Assembly (NCBI RefSeq): GCF_007421815.1
Contig: NZ_VLNT01000026.1
Coordinates: forward strand, 1 to 33,420
DNA: 33,420 bases
Reading direction: 5' to 3'
Source: Aeromicrobium piscarium
GTDB taxonomy: Bacteria > Actinomycetota > Actinomycetes > Propionibacteriales > Nocardioidaceae
Both the position numbers and the translations under genes were made by a program. Within the stretch, counting starts at the first letter, position 1, and each line of letters begins with the position of its first letter. The notes under the pieces were generated by a model. That model was not told the origin of the DNA and made no database searches. It saw only the letters and a program-made list of their open reading frames with translations. This document shows, one piece after another, positions 23,958 through 32,180 of this stretch.

Positions 23958-24491
23958 GTGTCTACACCCGTCGACCCCACCGCGTTCCGCGGCGCTCTCT
24001 CGCGATTCGCCAGCGGCGTGACGGTGATCTCGACGGTGGTCGACGGCGTCGATCACGCGATGACCGCGAGCGCGTTCACCTCGGTATCGCTCGATCCGCC
24101 GCTGGTGCTCGTCTGCGTCGACCAACGCAACCGCTTCCACGAGGCCGTCACGCAGGCCAGGGTGTGGGGCGTCTCGATTCTCGCGGAGGAGGGACGCGAC
24201 GACTCCGCCTGGTTCGCGCATCGGGGCCGGGAGCTGGACACCCAGTTCGAGGAGGTCAAGCACCATCGCGGCTCGACAGGCGTCGTGCTGCTCGATGCCT
24301 CACTCGCCTGGCTGGAGTGCGAGACCGCGGAAACGACGGTCACGGGGGACCATACGATCCTCTTCGGACGGGTCGTAGATGCCCGCGTCAACGAGGGCCC
24401 GGACGATCCGTTGCTCTATTATCGCTCCCACTACGGCACGATCGTGCGATCCTCGGAGTCGGAGAAGTCGGTCTACGGAGGACCCCAGTGA
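23958..24491 (+). CDS. Flavin reductase family protein (FMN-binding split barrel)
   Basis: 177 residues. The family pattern is LSRFASGVTVIST (15-27), MTASAFTSVSLDPPLVLVCV (FMN-binding strand pair), WGVSILAE and the HYGTI segment near the C-terminus. These proteins reduce free FMN or FAD with NAD(P)H, or serve as the reductase part of two-component monooxygenases. No oxygenase gene lies nearby. The GTG start at 23958 follows a TAGGCT hexamer by 7 nt. The stop overlaps the VanW gene start as GTGA, so translation of the two is coupled. Confidence 0.9.
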   Translation: MSTPVDPTAFRGALSRFASGVTVISTVVDGVDHAMTASAFTSVSLDPPLVLVCVDQRNRFHEAVTQARVWGVSILAEEGRDDSAWFAHRGRELDTQFEEVKHHRGSTGVVLLDASLAWLECETAETTVTGDHTILFGRVVDARVNEGPDDPLLYYRSHYGTIVRSSESEKSVYGGPQ

Positions 24492-26227
24492 CGAAGAAGA
24501 CCACGACCACCGCCTCGACGAAACGTCGCCGCCGGTGGCCCTGGTGGACGCTCGGGGGCGTGTTCGCTCTCCTCGCCGCCCTCTACATCGCCGGATACTT
24601 CCTCACCGGCTCCCGTATGCCCGCCAACACCACGGTCGCGCAGATCGATGTCGGGGGCAAGACGCCCAGCGACGCCGTGGCCGCCCTGGAGGAGGGCACG
24701 GCCGATCGGATCGATGCTCCCATCATCGTCTCCCGCGGCGAACAGAGCTTCGAGCTCGTCCCGGCCGATATCGGCCTCGAGTTCGACGCGGAGGCCAGCA
24801 TCGAGCGCGCCGGGGGCGGTCGTTCCTGGGATCCGCGACGCATGGTGGGCCTGATCTTCGGCGATCGCGACTACCACCCTGTCCTCACGGTCGACGACGA
24901 TCAGCTGGCCAGCGCGGTCGACACGATCGCCGAGACCGTCGATCAGCCGGTCGTCGAGGCGTTCATCTCCTTCCCCGAAGGGGCGCCCGAGCCGCGTGAG
25001 CCCGAGGCTGGCGAGCTGGTCGAACACGAGCCGTTGGCCGAGGCGATCCGCACCTCCTATCTGATGAGCGACGATCCGGTCGACATCCCGGTCGAGACCG
25101 TCGAGCCGCAGGTCGACAGCGAGGGGCTCGCCGAGGCGATGTCCACGATCGCCGAGCCGGCGGTCAGCGCACCGGTCACGCTCAATGTCGGGGACCAGTC
25201 GATCGACCTGCCGGTCACCGCCTACACACCGGCGCTCACCGTCGAGGTCGAGGACGGTGCGATGGCCGCCAAGATCGACGAGGAGGCCCTGGCCGAGCCG
25301 TTGACCGATTCCACGACCGGAATCGGTGAGAAGGCCGTCGACGCGGTGATCTCCATCGAGAACGACACCCCCGTGATCACCCCGAGCCAGCCCGGCCTCG
25401 GTCTCGATCCGGCGACGATGGCCGCGGAGCTGCTGCCCGTCATCACCGAGCAGGGTGAGGCCCGGGCGATCACGGTCGAGGCCACTCCCGTCGAGCCCCA
25501 GTTCACCACCGAGGACGCCGAGGCGCTCGGGATCACCGAGAAGATCTCGACCTTCAGCACCAACTACCCGCACGCCGACTACCGCAACATCAACCAGGGG
25601 CGTGCCGCCGAGATCCTCAACGGCACGCTGTTGAAGCCGGGAGAGACGTTCAGCTTCAACGACACCGTCGGCGAGCGCACGGCCGCGAACGGTTTCGCCA
25701 CCGGCGTGGTCATCAACGGCGGGGTCTTCCGCGAGGAGATGGGCGGCGGCGTCTCCCAGGTGGTCACCACGACGTACAACGCCGCCTTCTTCGCCGGGTT
25801 GGAGGATGTCGAGCATCATCCGCACGCCTTCTACATCGATCGCTATCCGGTGGGTCGTGAGGCGACGGTGTACTACGGAAGCCTGGATCTGCGCTTCAAG
25901 AACTCTCTCGACAACGGCGTGTTGATCCGCTCGTACATCTCACCGAGCGCTCCGGGGTCCCAGGGCACGATCACCGTGGAGATGTGGGGCACCAAGCAGT
26001 ACGACATCGAGGCCGGTGAGTCGCCGCGACGCAACTTCCGCCAGCCGGGCACGCGTTACGACGACACGGGCGCGTGTGTCCCGCAGGCGCCGACCCAGGG
26101 CTTCGACATCGACATCATCCGGATCTTCCGCCAGAACGGCCAGGAAGTGAACCGGGAGACGGTCACCGCGAACTACCAGGCCGCCGATCGGGTGGTCTGC
26201 GGTCCGCAGCCCGGGGGCGACGACTGA
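24488..26227 (+). CDS. VanW-domain envelope protein with YoaR-type repeats
   Basis: 579 residues. A basic N-terminus (KRRRR) and one TM helix (about 21-43) anchor the protein with its bulk outside. The outer part has two acidic YoaR/peptidoglycan-binding-like repeats (about 45-160 and 200-345; cores DVGGKTPSDAVAAL and LNVGDQSIDLPV). Then comes a VanW domain (about 354-505) with FSTNYPHADYRNINQGRAAE, LKPGETFSFNDTVGERT and GGGVSQVVTTTYNAAFFAGL, an acidic tail with an isolated Cys pair (ACVPQ, VVCGP), and a C-terminal G5-like segment. VanW-domain proteins occur in glycopeptide-resistance clusters and many cell walls, but their role is unknown; a peptidoglycan role is inference. The GTG start overlaps the flavin reductase stop. 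Confidence 0.88.
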   Translation: MTKKTTTTASTKRRRRWPWWTLGGVFALLAALYIAGYFLTGSRMPANTTVAQIDVGGKTPSDAVAALEEGTADRIDAPIIVSRGEQSFELVPADIGLEFDAEASIERAGGGRSWDPRRMVGLIFGDRDYHPVLTVDDDQLASAVDTIAETVDQPVVEAFISFPEGAPEPREPEAGELVEHEPLAEAIRTSYLMSDDPVDIPVETVEPQVDSEGLAEAMSTIAEPAVSAPVTLNVGDQSIDLPVTAYTPALTVEVEDGAMAAKIDEEALAEPLTDSTTGIGEKAVDAVISIENDTPVITPSQPGLGLDPATMAAELLPVITEQGEARAITVEATPVEPQFTTEDAEALGITEKISTFSTNYPHADYRNINQGRAAEILNGTLLKPGETFSFNDTVGERTAANGFATGVVINGGVFREEMGGGVSQVVTTTYNAAFFAGLEDVEHHPHAFYIDRYPVGREATVYYGSLDLRFKNSLDNGVLIRSYISPSAPGSQGTITVEMWGTKQYDIEAGESPRRNFRQPGTRYDDTGACVPQAPTQGFDIDIIRIFRQNGQEVNRETVTANYQAADRVVCGPQPGGDD

Positions 26228-26233
26228 CGATCG

Positions 26234-27211
26234 TCAGGACGGCGGCCGCAGGTATGCGTACGCGTGGTGTGTCGTGAAGCCCAGAGGCGCGTAGACCGCG
26301 AGCGCTGGGGCGTTGTCCTCCATGACCTGCAGATAGGCCTTGTCAGCACCCCGTTCCGCGGCCCAGGCGAGACAGCCGAGCACGAGCCTTCTGGCGAGTC
26401 CGCGCCTCCGGTGGCCGGGCTCCACCTCGAGCGCGGTCAGTCCTGCCCAGGTCCCGGTCACCACGACACGGGCGATGGCGACCTCGTCGAGCGTCGCGAA
26501 GGCGACCCGATCCGGCCCTTCGAGTACGGCGCGGGCCAGAGACGGGTCCTCGACGCGTCCGTAGCGGCGCAGCCAGCGATCACTGGCGGTGGGCGAGAAC
26601 TCGATCGCCGGGTCGTGGGCGACTGGTCCGATATCGGCGACCTGGACGATGGCGCCCGGGCGGGGGCCGCGGATCGACTCCCAACCGGCGTCGATGAACC
26701 GCCGCTCCCAGGCTGAGTCCACGATGACCTGGACGAGCGGGGCGATCTCGTGGTGCGCAGCGAAGTCGATGACCCGCGCCGTGGCCTCGGCGAAGGGGAC
26801 TCCCGGGTCGCCGTGCACGGCCGCGGAGTTGGCGCGTCCGGTGAATCCGCCGGCGGCTCGTAGCTCCCAGTCGCCGAGCGGCTCGCTGACGACGGCCGGC
26901 CAGCCCCGCGAGGTGATCCGCGTCAACGCGTCGGCATCGATCGCCACGGCCGGCTGACGTCGGCGCGGGCGGAGGGGCACGATACGCGCGGCGACGATCC
27001 GGTCGGTCCGGAGCTTCGTCCGGCTGCCGTCACGGCGCTCGAGGACCACGCTGTCCGCCTCGACGGCCACGAGCACGCCGATCGTGTCGGTGGCCTCCGG
27101 ACCTCCGCTGGGACCCTGACCCCCTGTGAGACTGCGCACACTGAGGCGCTGCCCGATCTGCTCGCGTCCGAGGGAGTTCCGCACGGTGCCCACGATGACA
27201 GGTCGGCCCAT
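26234..27211 (-). CDS. GNAT acetyltransferase with N-terminal SH3-like domain (Rv0428c-like)
   Basis: 325 residues. The N-terminal 80 residues (RPVIVGTVRNSL...GVLVAVEADSVVLERRDGSR) form a small beta domain like that of the mycobacterial Rv0428c family. A helical and degenerate GNAT-like middle follows, and then a C-terminal GNAT domain with the acetyl-CoA pyrophosphate loop RRRGLA (268-273), preceded by LEVEPGH, and the family ending VYAPLGF. Rv0428c has been described as a histone-like acetyltransferase; whether that holds here is unknown. The start at 27211 is the family-like methionine; the frame continues open upstream into non-coding sequence. It is convergent with the VanW gene (6 nt gap) and divergent from the ferredoxin gene. 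Confidence 0.82.
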   Translation of the reverse strand: MGRPVIVGTVRNSLGREQIGQRLSVRSLTGGQGPSGGPEATDTIGVLVAVEADSVVLERRDGSRTKLRTDRIVAARIVPLRPRRRQPAVAIDADALTRITSRGWPAVVSEPLGDWELRAAGGFTGRANSAAVHGDPGVPFAEATARVIDFAAHHEIAPLVQVIVDSAWERRFIDAGWESIRGPRPGAIVQVADIGPVAHDPAIEFSPTASDRWLRRYGRVEDPSLARAVLEGPDRVAFATLDEVAIARVVVTGTWAGLTALEVEPGHRRRGLARRLVLGCLAWAAERGADKAYLQVMEDNAPALAVYAPLGFTTHHAYAYLRPPS

Positions 27212-27270
27212 GTCCCCGGCGGGTATCCATAAGGTGGACCTGCGCTGCGGGGCCGGTGGCGTCCGCGCGA

Positions 27271-27276
27271 TACTGG
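27271..27276 (+). promoter_or_regulatory. Candidate -10 TACTGG of the ferredoxin gene
   Basis: TACTGG lies 25 nt before the GTG at 27302, so this message would have a short leader. The AAGGAG Shine-Dalgarno (27291-27296), 5 nt before the start, fits a leadered transcript. The hexamer is a weak match. Confidence 0.35.
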
Positions 27277-27301
27277 TGGGGACTGTTCCGAAGGAGTTTC
27301 C

Positions 27302-27625
27302 GTGACTTACGTGATTGCCCAGCCGTGTGTCGACCTCAAGGACCGTGCCTGTGTGGACGAGTGTCCTGTCGACTGCATCTACGAGGGCAACCGCATGCTC
27401 TACATCCACCCCGACGAGTGTGTCGACTGCGGTGCCTGCGAGCCGGTGTGCCCGGTCGAGGCCATCTTCTACGAGGACGACACGCCGGAGGAGTGGAAGG
27501 AGTACTACGACGCGAACGTGCACTTCTTCGACAAGCTCGGTTCGCCCGGTGGAGCGGCCAAGATGGGCGTGATCGACGACGATCACCCGTTCATCGAGGC
27601 ACTGCCCCCGCAGAATCAGGACTGA
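27302..27625 (+). CDS. fdxA: 7Fe ferredoxin
   Basis: 107 residues. Eight Cys: C9, C17, C21, C25 and C40, C43, C46, C50, in the C-x7-C-x3-CP and CxxCxxCxxxCP patterns of actinobacterial 7Fe ferredoxins carrying a [3Fe-4S] and a [4Fe-4S] cluster. The acidic C-terminus and DKLGSPGGAAKMGVI are typical. It serves as a low-potential cytoplasmic electron carrier. The GTG start has a strong AAGGAG Shine-Dalgarno (27291-27296). It is followed after 7 nt by dapC, an fdxC-dapC arrangement also found in mycobacteria, where the functional link is unclear. Confidence 0.95.
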   Translation: MTYVIAQPCVDLKDRACVDECPVDCIYEGNRMLYIHPDECVDCGACEPVCPVEAIFYEDDTPEEWKEYYDANVHFFDKLGSPGGAAKMGVIDDDHPFIEALPPQNQD

Positions 27626-27632
27626 TCGCGCG

Positions 27633-28730
27633 GTGCCCGCACCGGTCTCCTCGCGCTTCCCGGACTTCCCCTGGGACACGATCCTCGACGCCAAGGCGGC
27701 TGCCGGCGCGCATCCGGGCGGGATCGTCGACCTCTCGGTCGGCACTCCGGTCGACGACACGCCGCGGATCGCTCAGGACGCGCTGCGTGCGGCCTCGAAC
27801 TCACCGGGATATCCCACCGTCCTCGGCCCGGAGTCCCTGCGGCAGGCGGCGGTGGACTGGCTGGAGCGTCGCTTCGCGATCACCGGGGTGACACCCGATG
27901 CCGTGCTGCCGACCGTCGGCTCCAAGGAGCTCATCGGCAATCTGCCGATGCAGCTGGGCTTCGGCCCCGGCGACACCGTGGCCTTCCCGAGCCTCGCGTA
28001 CCCGACTTACGAGGTGGGCGCGCGGTACGCGGGCTGCACGCCGGTCGCGGCGGACAGCACCGTGGCCTTCGGGCCGTCGGCGCCGCAACTGCTGTACCTC
28101 AACTCTCCGGCCAACCCGCACGGACAGGTGCTCGGCGCCGATCACCTGCGCAAGGTCGTCGAGTGGTGTCGTGAGCGCGGCACGCTGCTGGTCAGCGACG
28201 AGTGCTACCTGGAGTTCGTCTGGGAGGGCGAGCCCGCGTCGATCCTGCACCCGGAGATCAACGGGGGATCGCTCGACGGACTCCTGGCCGTGCACTCGCT
28301 GTCCAAGCGGTCGAACCTGGCGGGCTATCGCGATGCCTTCGTCGTGGGAGACCGAGGGATCGTCGCCGAACTGCTGACGCTGCGCAAGCATCTCGGCTTC
28401 ATGCTGCCGCGGCCGGTGGCGGTGGCGATGGAGGCGGCCCTCGGCGACGACGCCCACGTCGACGAGCAGCGTGCGCGCTATGCCGCCCGCCGTGGCGTGC
28501 TGCGCGCGGCGCTGGAGGGCGCGGGCTTCGAGATCTCTCATTCGGAGGGCTCGCTGTACCTGTGGGCGACCCGCGGCGAATCGTGCCGGAGCACTGTGGA
28601 GTGGCTCGCCGAGCGCGGCATCCTCGTCGCACCGGGCGACTTCTACGGCCCGGCGGGTGGCCAGCACGTGCGGGTCGCCTTCACGGCGACCGACGAGCGA
28701 GTCGCCGCCGCCGCCGAACGCCTCGCCTGA
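27633..28730 (+). CDS. dapC: Succinyldiaminopimelate transaminase
   Basis: A 365-residue fold-type I PLP aminotransferase (class I/II). The PLP lysine is K225 in HSLSKRSNLAGYR; YLNSPANPHG, SDECYLEFVWEG and the C-terminal Arg in VRVAFTAT are further family marks. It converts N-succinyl-2-amino-6-oxopimelate to N-succinyl-LL-diaminopimelate with glutamate in the succinylase pathway for lysine and cell-wall DAP. The GTG start is 7 nt after fdxA. dapD, the preceding enzyme in the pathway, lies 2.4 kb away on the opposite strand, and dapE is not in the window. Confidence 0.9.
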   Translation: MPAPVSSRFPDFPWDTILDAKAAAGAHPGGIVDLSVGTPVDDTPRIAQDALRAASNSPGYPTVLGPESLRQAAVDWLERRFAITGVTPDAVLPTVGSKELIGNLPMQLGFGPGDTVAFPSLAYPTYEVGARYAGCTPVAADSTVAFGPSAPQLLYLNSPANPHGQVLGADHLRKVVEWCRERGTLLVSDECYLEFVWEGEPASILHPEINGGSLDGLLAVHSLSKRSNLAGYRDAFVVGDRGIVAELLTLRKHLGFMLPRPVAVAMEAALGDDAHVDEQRARYAARRGVLRAALEGAGFEISHSEGSLYLWATRGESCRSTVEWLAERGILVAPGDFYGPAGGQHVRVAFTATDERVAAAAERLA

Positions 28731-29036
28731 CACAGGATTCCGTTGGCCCGTGGAAGGCCAGCCTGATCGAGGCTCGTCGTCTCCGATGCAGCCGTGGTGG
28801 TTGCCGGCCCACCGCGATGTGGTCAGGCCGCTGCGCGGTGGACGGTCAACCGTCGACGCCGAGCATCGATCGTCGAGAGCCCCGTGGTGGACCGGGAGGC
28901 ATCTGTCGTCCTCCTCGGGGTGCCGTGCTGAGGTTCCTCGTGGGTCGAGGATGGCGATTTCGATGCGTTCGGCGACGAGAACGCCGGTGGCACCGATCGT
29001 GGATGGCGGCAGCCTGCGCGAGACCGCGACCGTGCC
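28731..29036. other. Intergenic stretch without a supported gene
   Basis: About 306 bases between dapC and the leaderless small gene at 29049. I see no gene with a start, Shine-Dalgarno and family match on either strand, no strong hairpin and no repeat. Open frames here lack protein-like composition. It may be a decayed gene or a long non-coding spacer. Confidence 0.5.
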
Positions 29037-29042
29037 TACCGT
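29037..29042 (+). promoter_or_regulatory. -10 hexamer TACCGT of the 71-aa gene
   Basis: TACCGT ends 6 nt before the ATG at 29049, predicting a leaderless message. Confidence 0.5.
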
Positions 29043-29048
29043 GGAGAC

Positions 29049-29264
29049 ATGGCACATCTCAGTGACGAGCATCTGAAGGCGGCTCAGGCCGTGGTCGAGC
29101 GGGTCGGCGCGTACCAGGAGTCGGCTCCCGATCGGGACACGGCGAAGGAACTCCGCGATGGGTTGGACGAGGCCGGCGTGTCGTTGAGTGATGATGACCT
29201 TACGAAGCTGGTCGACGCGATCGACGACCGTGGCGTCGTCGACGTGTCGGAGGTGCTCGGCTAG
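29049..29264 (+). CDS. Small acidic helical protein, 71 aa
   Basis: 71 residues, acidic and without TM segments or Cys. DEHLKAAQAVVERV and DTAKELRDGLDEAGVSLSDDDLTKLVDAIDDRGVVDV look like three short helices with an EF-hand-like or DUF-type small-domain feel, but I recognise no family. Support for a real gene is the TACCGT hexamer 6 nt upstream of the ATG, regular third-position GC, and the position between dapC and the ABC transporter. Confidence 0.55.
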   Translation: MAHLSDEHLKAAQAVVERVGAYQESAPDRDTAKELRDGLDEAGVSLSDDDLTKLVDAIDDRGVVDVSEVLG

Positions 29265-29303
29265 CGCCTCGCGCCCGGCTATGCCGGTCGTCGTTCCGGA
29301 CGA

Positions 29304-29309
29304 TAGGGT
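29304..29309 (+). promoter_or_regulatory. -10 hexamer TAGGGT of the ABC exporter operon
   Basis: TAGGGT lies 35 nt before the ATG at 29345, so the message has a leader of about 28 nt. The AAAGGA Shine-Dalgarno at 29334-29339 fits that. Confidence 0.45.
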
Positions 29310-29344
29310 CGAGACCGCCCCTGACGACGACCGAAAGGACGCCC

Positions 29345-30256
29345 ATGGCTGCGCCCGCCGCCGTGACCGTAGACCGACTCAGCAAGCATTTCGGGCAGGT
29401 GAAGGCGGTCGATGACCTCTCCTTCGCGGTGCGACCGGGGGCGGTGACCGGCTTCCTCGGTCCGAACGGCGCCGGCAAGACCACGACGCTGCGGATGCTG
29501 TTGGGCCTGATGCGACCCACCTCGGGTCGCGCCCTCATCGGCGACCAGACCTACACCGAGTTGCGCCATCCCGCGCAGACCGTCGGGGCGACGCTCGAGG
29601 CGTCGTCCTTCCATCCCGGTCGTTCCGGGCTGGACCACCTGCGCATGTACGCGCCGCAGGTCGGCGTGCCGGACTCCCGCTGCGATGAGCTGCTCGAGCT
29701 CGTCGGCCTCGCCGAAGCGAAGAAGCGGCGGGTCGGCGGCTACTCGATGGGCATGCGTCAGCGGCTCGCGCTGGCGTACGCCATGCTCGGCGACCCGTCG
29801 GTCGTCATCCTCGACGAGCCCGCCAACGGCCTCGATCCGCAGGGCATCGTGTGGCTCCGCCAGCTGCTGCGCGCCTTCGCCGACGAGGGCAAGACGGTGC
29901 TGGTCTCCAGCCACGTGCTGAGCGAGGTGCAGAGCACGGTGGACGATGTCGTCATCGTGGCGAAGGGACGGCTCGTGCACGAGTCGAGTCTGGCCGGTCT
30001 GCGCGATCTCACCGAGACCACGACCGAGATCGTCACCCCGACTCCCGATCGGCTGCGCGACCTCGCGCAGCGCCGGGAGTGGAACCTCGAGGAGGCCCCG
30101 GGCGCGCTGCGCATCCACGGCGTCGACGAGGCCACGATCGGCGCCGCGGCCTTCGCCGACGGCATCGAGCTGCACCGCTTGGCCGATGTCGGTGTCGGCC
30201 TGGAGGAGGTCTTCTTGAGACTCACCGGAGAGCCGACGCAGGGGGTGGGGGCATGA
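29345..30256 (+). CDS. ABC transporter ATP-binding protein (BcrA/CcmA-like exporter)
   Basis: 303 residues. Walker A GPNGAGKTT (39-47), signature YSMGMRQRL (the SxGMxQ variant typical of ABC-2 exporter ATPases), Walker B VVILDEPANGLDP and H-loop VSSHVLSEVQ. The C-terminal 80 residues form the extension of this subfamily. Substrates of such pairs include antibiotics, lipids and unknown solutes. It has an AAAGGA Shine-Dalgarno and overlaps the permease gene by ATGA, so the pair is an operon. Confidence 0.93.
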   Translation: MAAPAAVTVDRLSKHFGQVKAVDDLSFAVRPGAVTGFLGPNGAGKTTTLRMLLGLMRPTSGRALIGDQTYTELRHPAQTVGATLEASSFHPGRSGLDHLRMYAPQVGVPDSRCDELLELVGLAEAKKRRVGGYSMGMRQRLALAYAMLGDPSVVILDEPANGLDPQGIVWLRQLLRAFADEGKTVLVSSHVLSEVQSTVDDVVIVAKGRLVHESSLAGLRDLTETTTEIVTPTPDRLRDLAQRREWNLEEAPGALRIHGVDEATIGAAAFADGIELHRLADVGVGLEEVFLRLTGEPTQGVGA

Positions 30257-31077
30257 CCGCGGCTATTCGCAGTGAGTTCCGCAAGTTCCTGTCCACCCGC
30301 ATGTGGTGGATCCTCGCGCTGGGCATGTTCGCCTATCTGGCCTTCATCGGCCTGGTCATGGCCTTCAGCTTCGCCCAGGCCAGCTCCATGTCGCAGCAGG
30401 ACCTGGCCGAGGCGGCCGAGTCCGGTGCCGTGCTGCCCCTGGGCGTCGATGCCGCGAAGATGGCCTATTCGGTCACCAGCCCGCTCGGCTATGTCTTCCC
30501 GCTGATCATCGGCAGCCTGCTGTTCACCAACGAGTTCCGTCACAAGACGATCACGCCGACGCTGCTCGTCGAGCCGCGCCGGACGCTGCTCGTCGTCGCC
30601 AAGCTCATCGTGGCGGCGATCTTCGGTCTCGCGATCGGCCTGCTGGCCACCCTCGGCACCGTCGCCGGCGCCGCGCCGATCCTGTCCCTGCTCGGTGACG
30701 GCGCCTATCTCGGGTCCGGGGCTGTCTGGCAACTGCTCGGATGGTCGGTCGTCGTGATGGCGATCTGGACGATCTTGGGGGTATCGATCGGCGGTCTGCT
30801 GACCAATCAGGTGGCGGCGATCATCGTCATCATCGGCTTCACGCAGTTCATCGAGCCGATCGCCCGCGTCGTGGCGAGTGCTGTCGACTGGCTCGAGGGC
30901 ATCGGCGCGTACCTGCCGGGGGCGGCGGCCGACGCGGTGCTCGGCACGAGCTTCTTCGGCACGATGGCCGAGGGCGACATGCTGCCTCGGTGGGCAGGCG
31001 TCCTCGTGCTGGCGGTCTACATCGCGATCTTCGCGGTCGGCTCCCGCCTGATCACCTTGCGCCGCGATATCGGCTGA
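30253..31077 (+). CDS. ABC-2 type transporter permease
   Basis: 274 residues with about six TM helices. The N-terminus is EFRKFLSTRMWWILALGMFAY (cytoplasmic amphipathic segment into TM1), followed by the loop NEFRHKTITPTLLVEPRRT, which is the conserved coupling region of ABC-2 permeases. TM helices lie near 19-39, 75-93, 111-135, 155-190 and 240-260. It is coupled by ATGA to the ATPase at 29345. Substrate unknown. It ends 13 nt before a strong terminator hairpin. Confidence 0.9.
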   Translation: MTAAIRSEFRKFLSTRMWWILALGMFAYLAFIGLVMAFSFAQASSMSQQDLAEAAESGAVLPLGVDAAKMAYSVTSPLGYVFPLIIGSLLFTNEFRHKTITPTLLVEPRRTLLVVAKLIVAAIFGLAIGLLATLGTVAGAAPILSLLGDGAYLGSGAVWQLLGWSVVVMAIWTILGVSIGGLLTNQVAAIIVIIGFTQFIEPIARVVASAVDWLEGIGAYLPGAAADAVLGTSFFGTMAEGDMLPRWAGVLVLAVYIAIFAVGSRLITLRRDIG

Positions 31078-31090
31078 GTCCGGTTAGATG

Positions 31091-31131
31091 ACGACGGCCC
31101 GGCCCCCTGTGATCGGGGGCCGGGCCGTCGT
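31091..31131. terminator. Strong bidirectional terminator between ABC permease and dapD
   Basis: Perfect 17-bp GC-rich stem (31091-31107 with 31115-31131) and 7-nt loop, followed on the plus strand by TTCTTGG. It lies between two convergent stops (31077 and 31141) and probably serves both. Confidence 0.85.
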
Positions 31132-31140
31132 TCTTGGTCG

Positions 31141-32085
31141 TCAGTTGGCGTGCAGTGCCGAGTTGAGCTCGACGGAGGTGCGGCCCTCGCGGGGGCGGGC
31201 CTCCAGGGTTCCGGTCTCGGAGTTGGTGAGGAAGAGGATGCCGTTCGAGCCCGACAGCTCGGCTCCCTTCACGACCGATCCGTCGGGCAGCGTGACCTTG
31301 CTGCCGGCGGTCACATAGGTGCCGGCTGCCACGACGCAGTCGTCGCCGAGTGAGATGCCGATACCGGAGTTGGCGCCGAGCAGGCAGCCCTCGCCGACGC
31401 TGATGGTCTCCTTGCCCCCTCCGGAGAGCGTTCCCATGATGGACGCGCCGCCGCCGACATCCGAGCCATCGCCCACGATAACACCGGCCGAGATGCGTCC
31501 CTCCACCATCGCGGTGCCGAGCGTTCCGGCGTTGAAGTTGACGAAGCCCTCGTGCATCACGGTGGTGCCTGTGGCGAGGTGTGCACCGAGACGGACTCGG
31601 TCGGCATCGCCGATGCGCACGCCGGTCGGCACGACGTAGTCCGTCATGCGGGGGAACTTGTCGATGCTGGTGACGCCGACATGGTGTCCGGCGGCGCGTG
31701 CGCGAGCCCGGGTCAGCTCGAAGCCGTCCACGGCGCACGGGCCGAGATTCGTCCAGACGACATTGGCGAGCAGGCCGAAGATGCCGTCGAGGTTCTGGCC
31801 GTGCGGGCGCACGAGACGATGCGAGAGCAGGTGCAGCCGCAGGTAGACGTCGTAGGCGTCCTGGGGGGCGGCCTGCAGGTCTTCGATCTGCGTGAAGACC
31901 ACCGCGCGGGTGACCTGGCGGACCTCGTCGTCGCCCGCGGCTCGAACCAGGTCATCGGGCTCGCTCAGCGAGTCCGATGCCGCGCCGAGCTGCGGCTCGG
32001 GGTACCAGACGTCGAGGACGGTGCCGTCGGGGGTCACGGTGGCGAGGCCGTAGCCGAACGCACCGGGATGCTCGGGAGTCGTCAT
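31141..32085 (-). CDS. dapD: 2,3,4,5-tetrahydropyridine-2,6-dicarboxylate N-succinyltransferase
   Basis: 314 residues, the length of actinobacterial DapD (M. tuberculosis DapD is about 317). An N-terminal mixed domain (1-130) is followed by the left-handed beta-helix of hexapeptide repeats (about 160-280; [49 protein letters not shown]). [14 protein letters not shown] contains the acceptor-side catalytic region. It transfers succinyl from succinyl-CoA to tetrahydrodipicolinate, the first committed step of the succinylase DAP pathway. The ATG at 32085 has a TAGATT hexamer 6 nt upstream (leaderless). A palindrome lies between it and trmL. Confidence 0.95.
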   Translation of the reverse strand: MTTPEHPGAFGYGLATVTPDGTVLDVWYPEPQLGAASDSLSEPDDLVRAAGDDEVRQVTRAVVFTQIEDLQAAPQDAYDVYLRLHLLSHRLVRPHGQNLDGIFGLLANVVWTNLGPCAVDGFELTRARARAAGHHVGVTSIDKFPRMTDYVVPTGVRIGDADRVRLGAHLATGTTVMHEGFVNFNAGTLGTAMVEGRISAGVIVGDGSDVGGGASIMGTLSGGGKETISVGEGCLLGANSGIGISLGDDCVVAAGTYVTAGSKVTLPDGSVVKGAELSGSNGILFLTNSETGTLEARPREGRTSVELNSALHAN

Positions 32086-32091
32086 GGCCCC

Positions 32092-32097
32092 AATCTA
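32092..32097 (-). promoter_or_regulatory. -10 hexamer TAGATT of dapD
   Basis: On the minus strand TAGATT ends 6 nt before the dapD ATG, predicting a leaderless mRNA. Confidence 0.5.
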
Positions 32098-32116
32098 TCG
32101 GGCCGTTCGGTGCACG

Positions 32117-32171
32117 TTGTGCCGGGTTCTGGCCCTCCTACGGCGCCGGCAAGGGCCAGAACCCGGCACAA
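32117..32171. repeat. Perfect 20-bp inverted repeat (palindrome D) between trmL and dapD
   Basis: Arms 32117-32136 and 32152-32171 pair perfectly (core TGTGCCGGGTTCTGG) around a 15-nt loop that itself contains CGGCGCCG. It lies 10 nt after the trmL stop and about 20 nt before the dapD -10, so it can terminate trmL transcription. It has the same design as palindromes A and B but a different sequence. Confidence 0.85.
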
Positions 32172-32180
32172 GTCGGGAGA

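Noticed and set aside
28731..29048. Possible decayed HNH/DUF222 or transposase gene
   Set aside because: Short fragments in the frames looked suggestive (Cys/His runs on the minus strand), but there is no motif order that I can defend.
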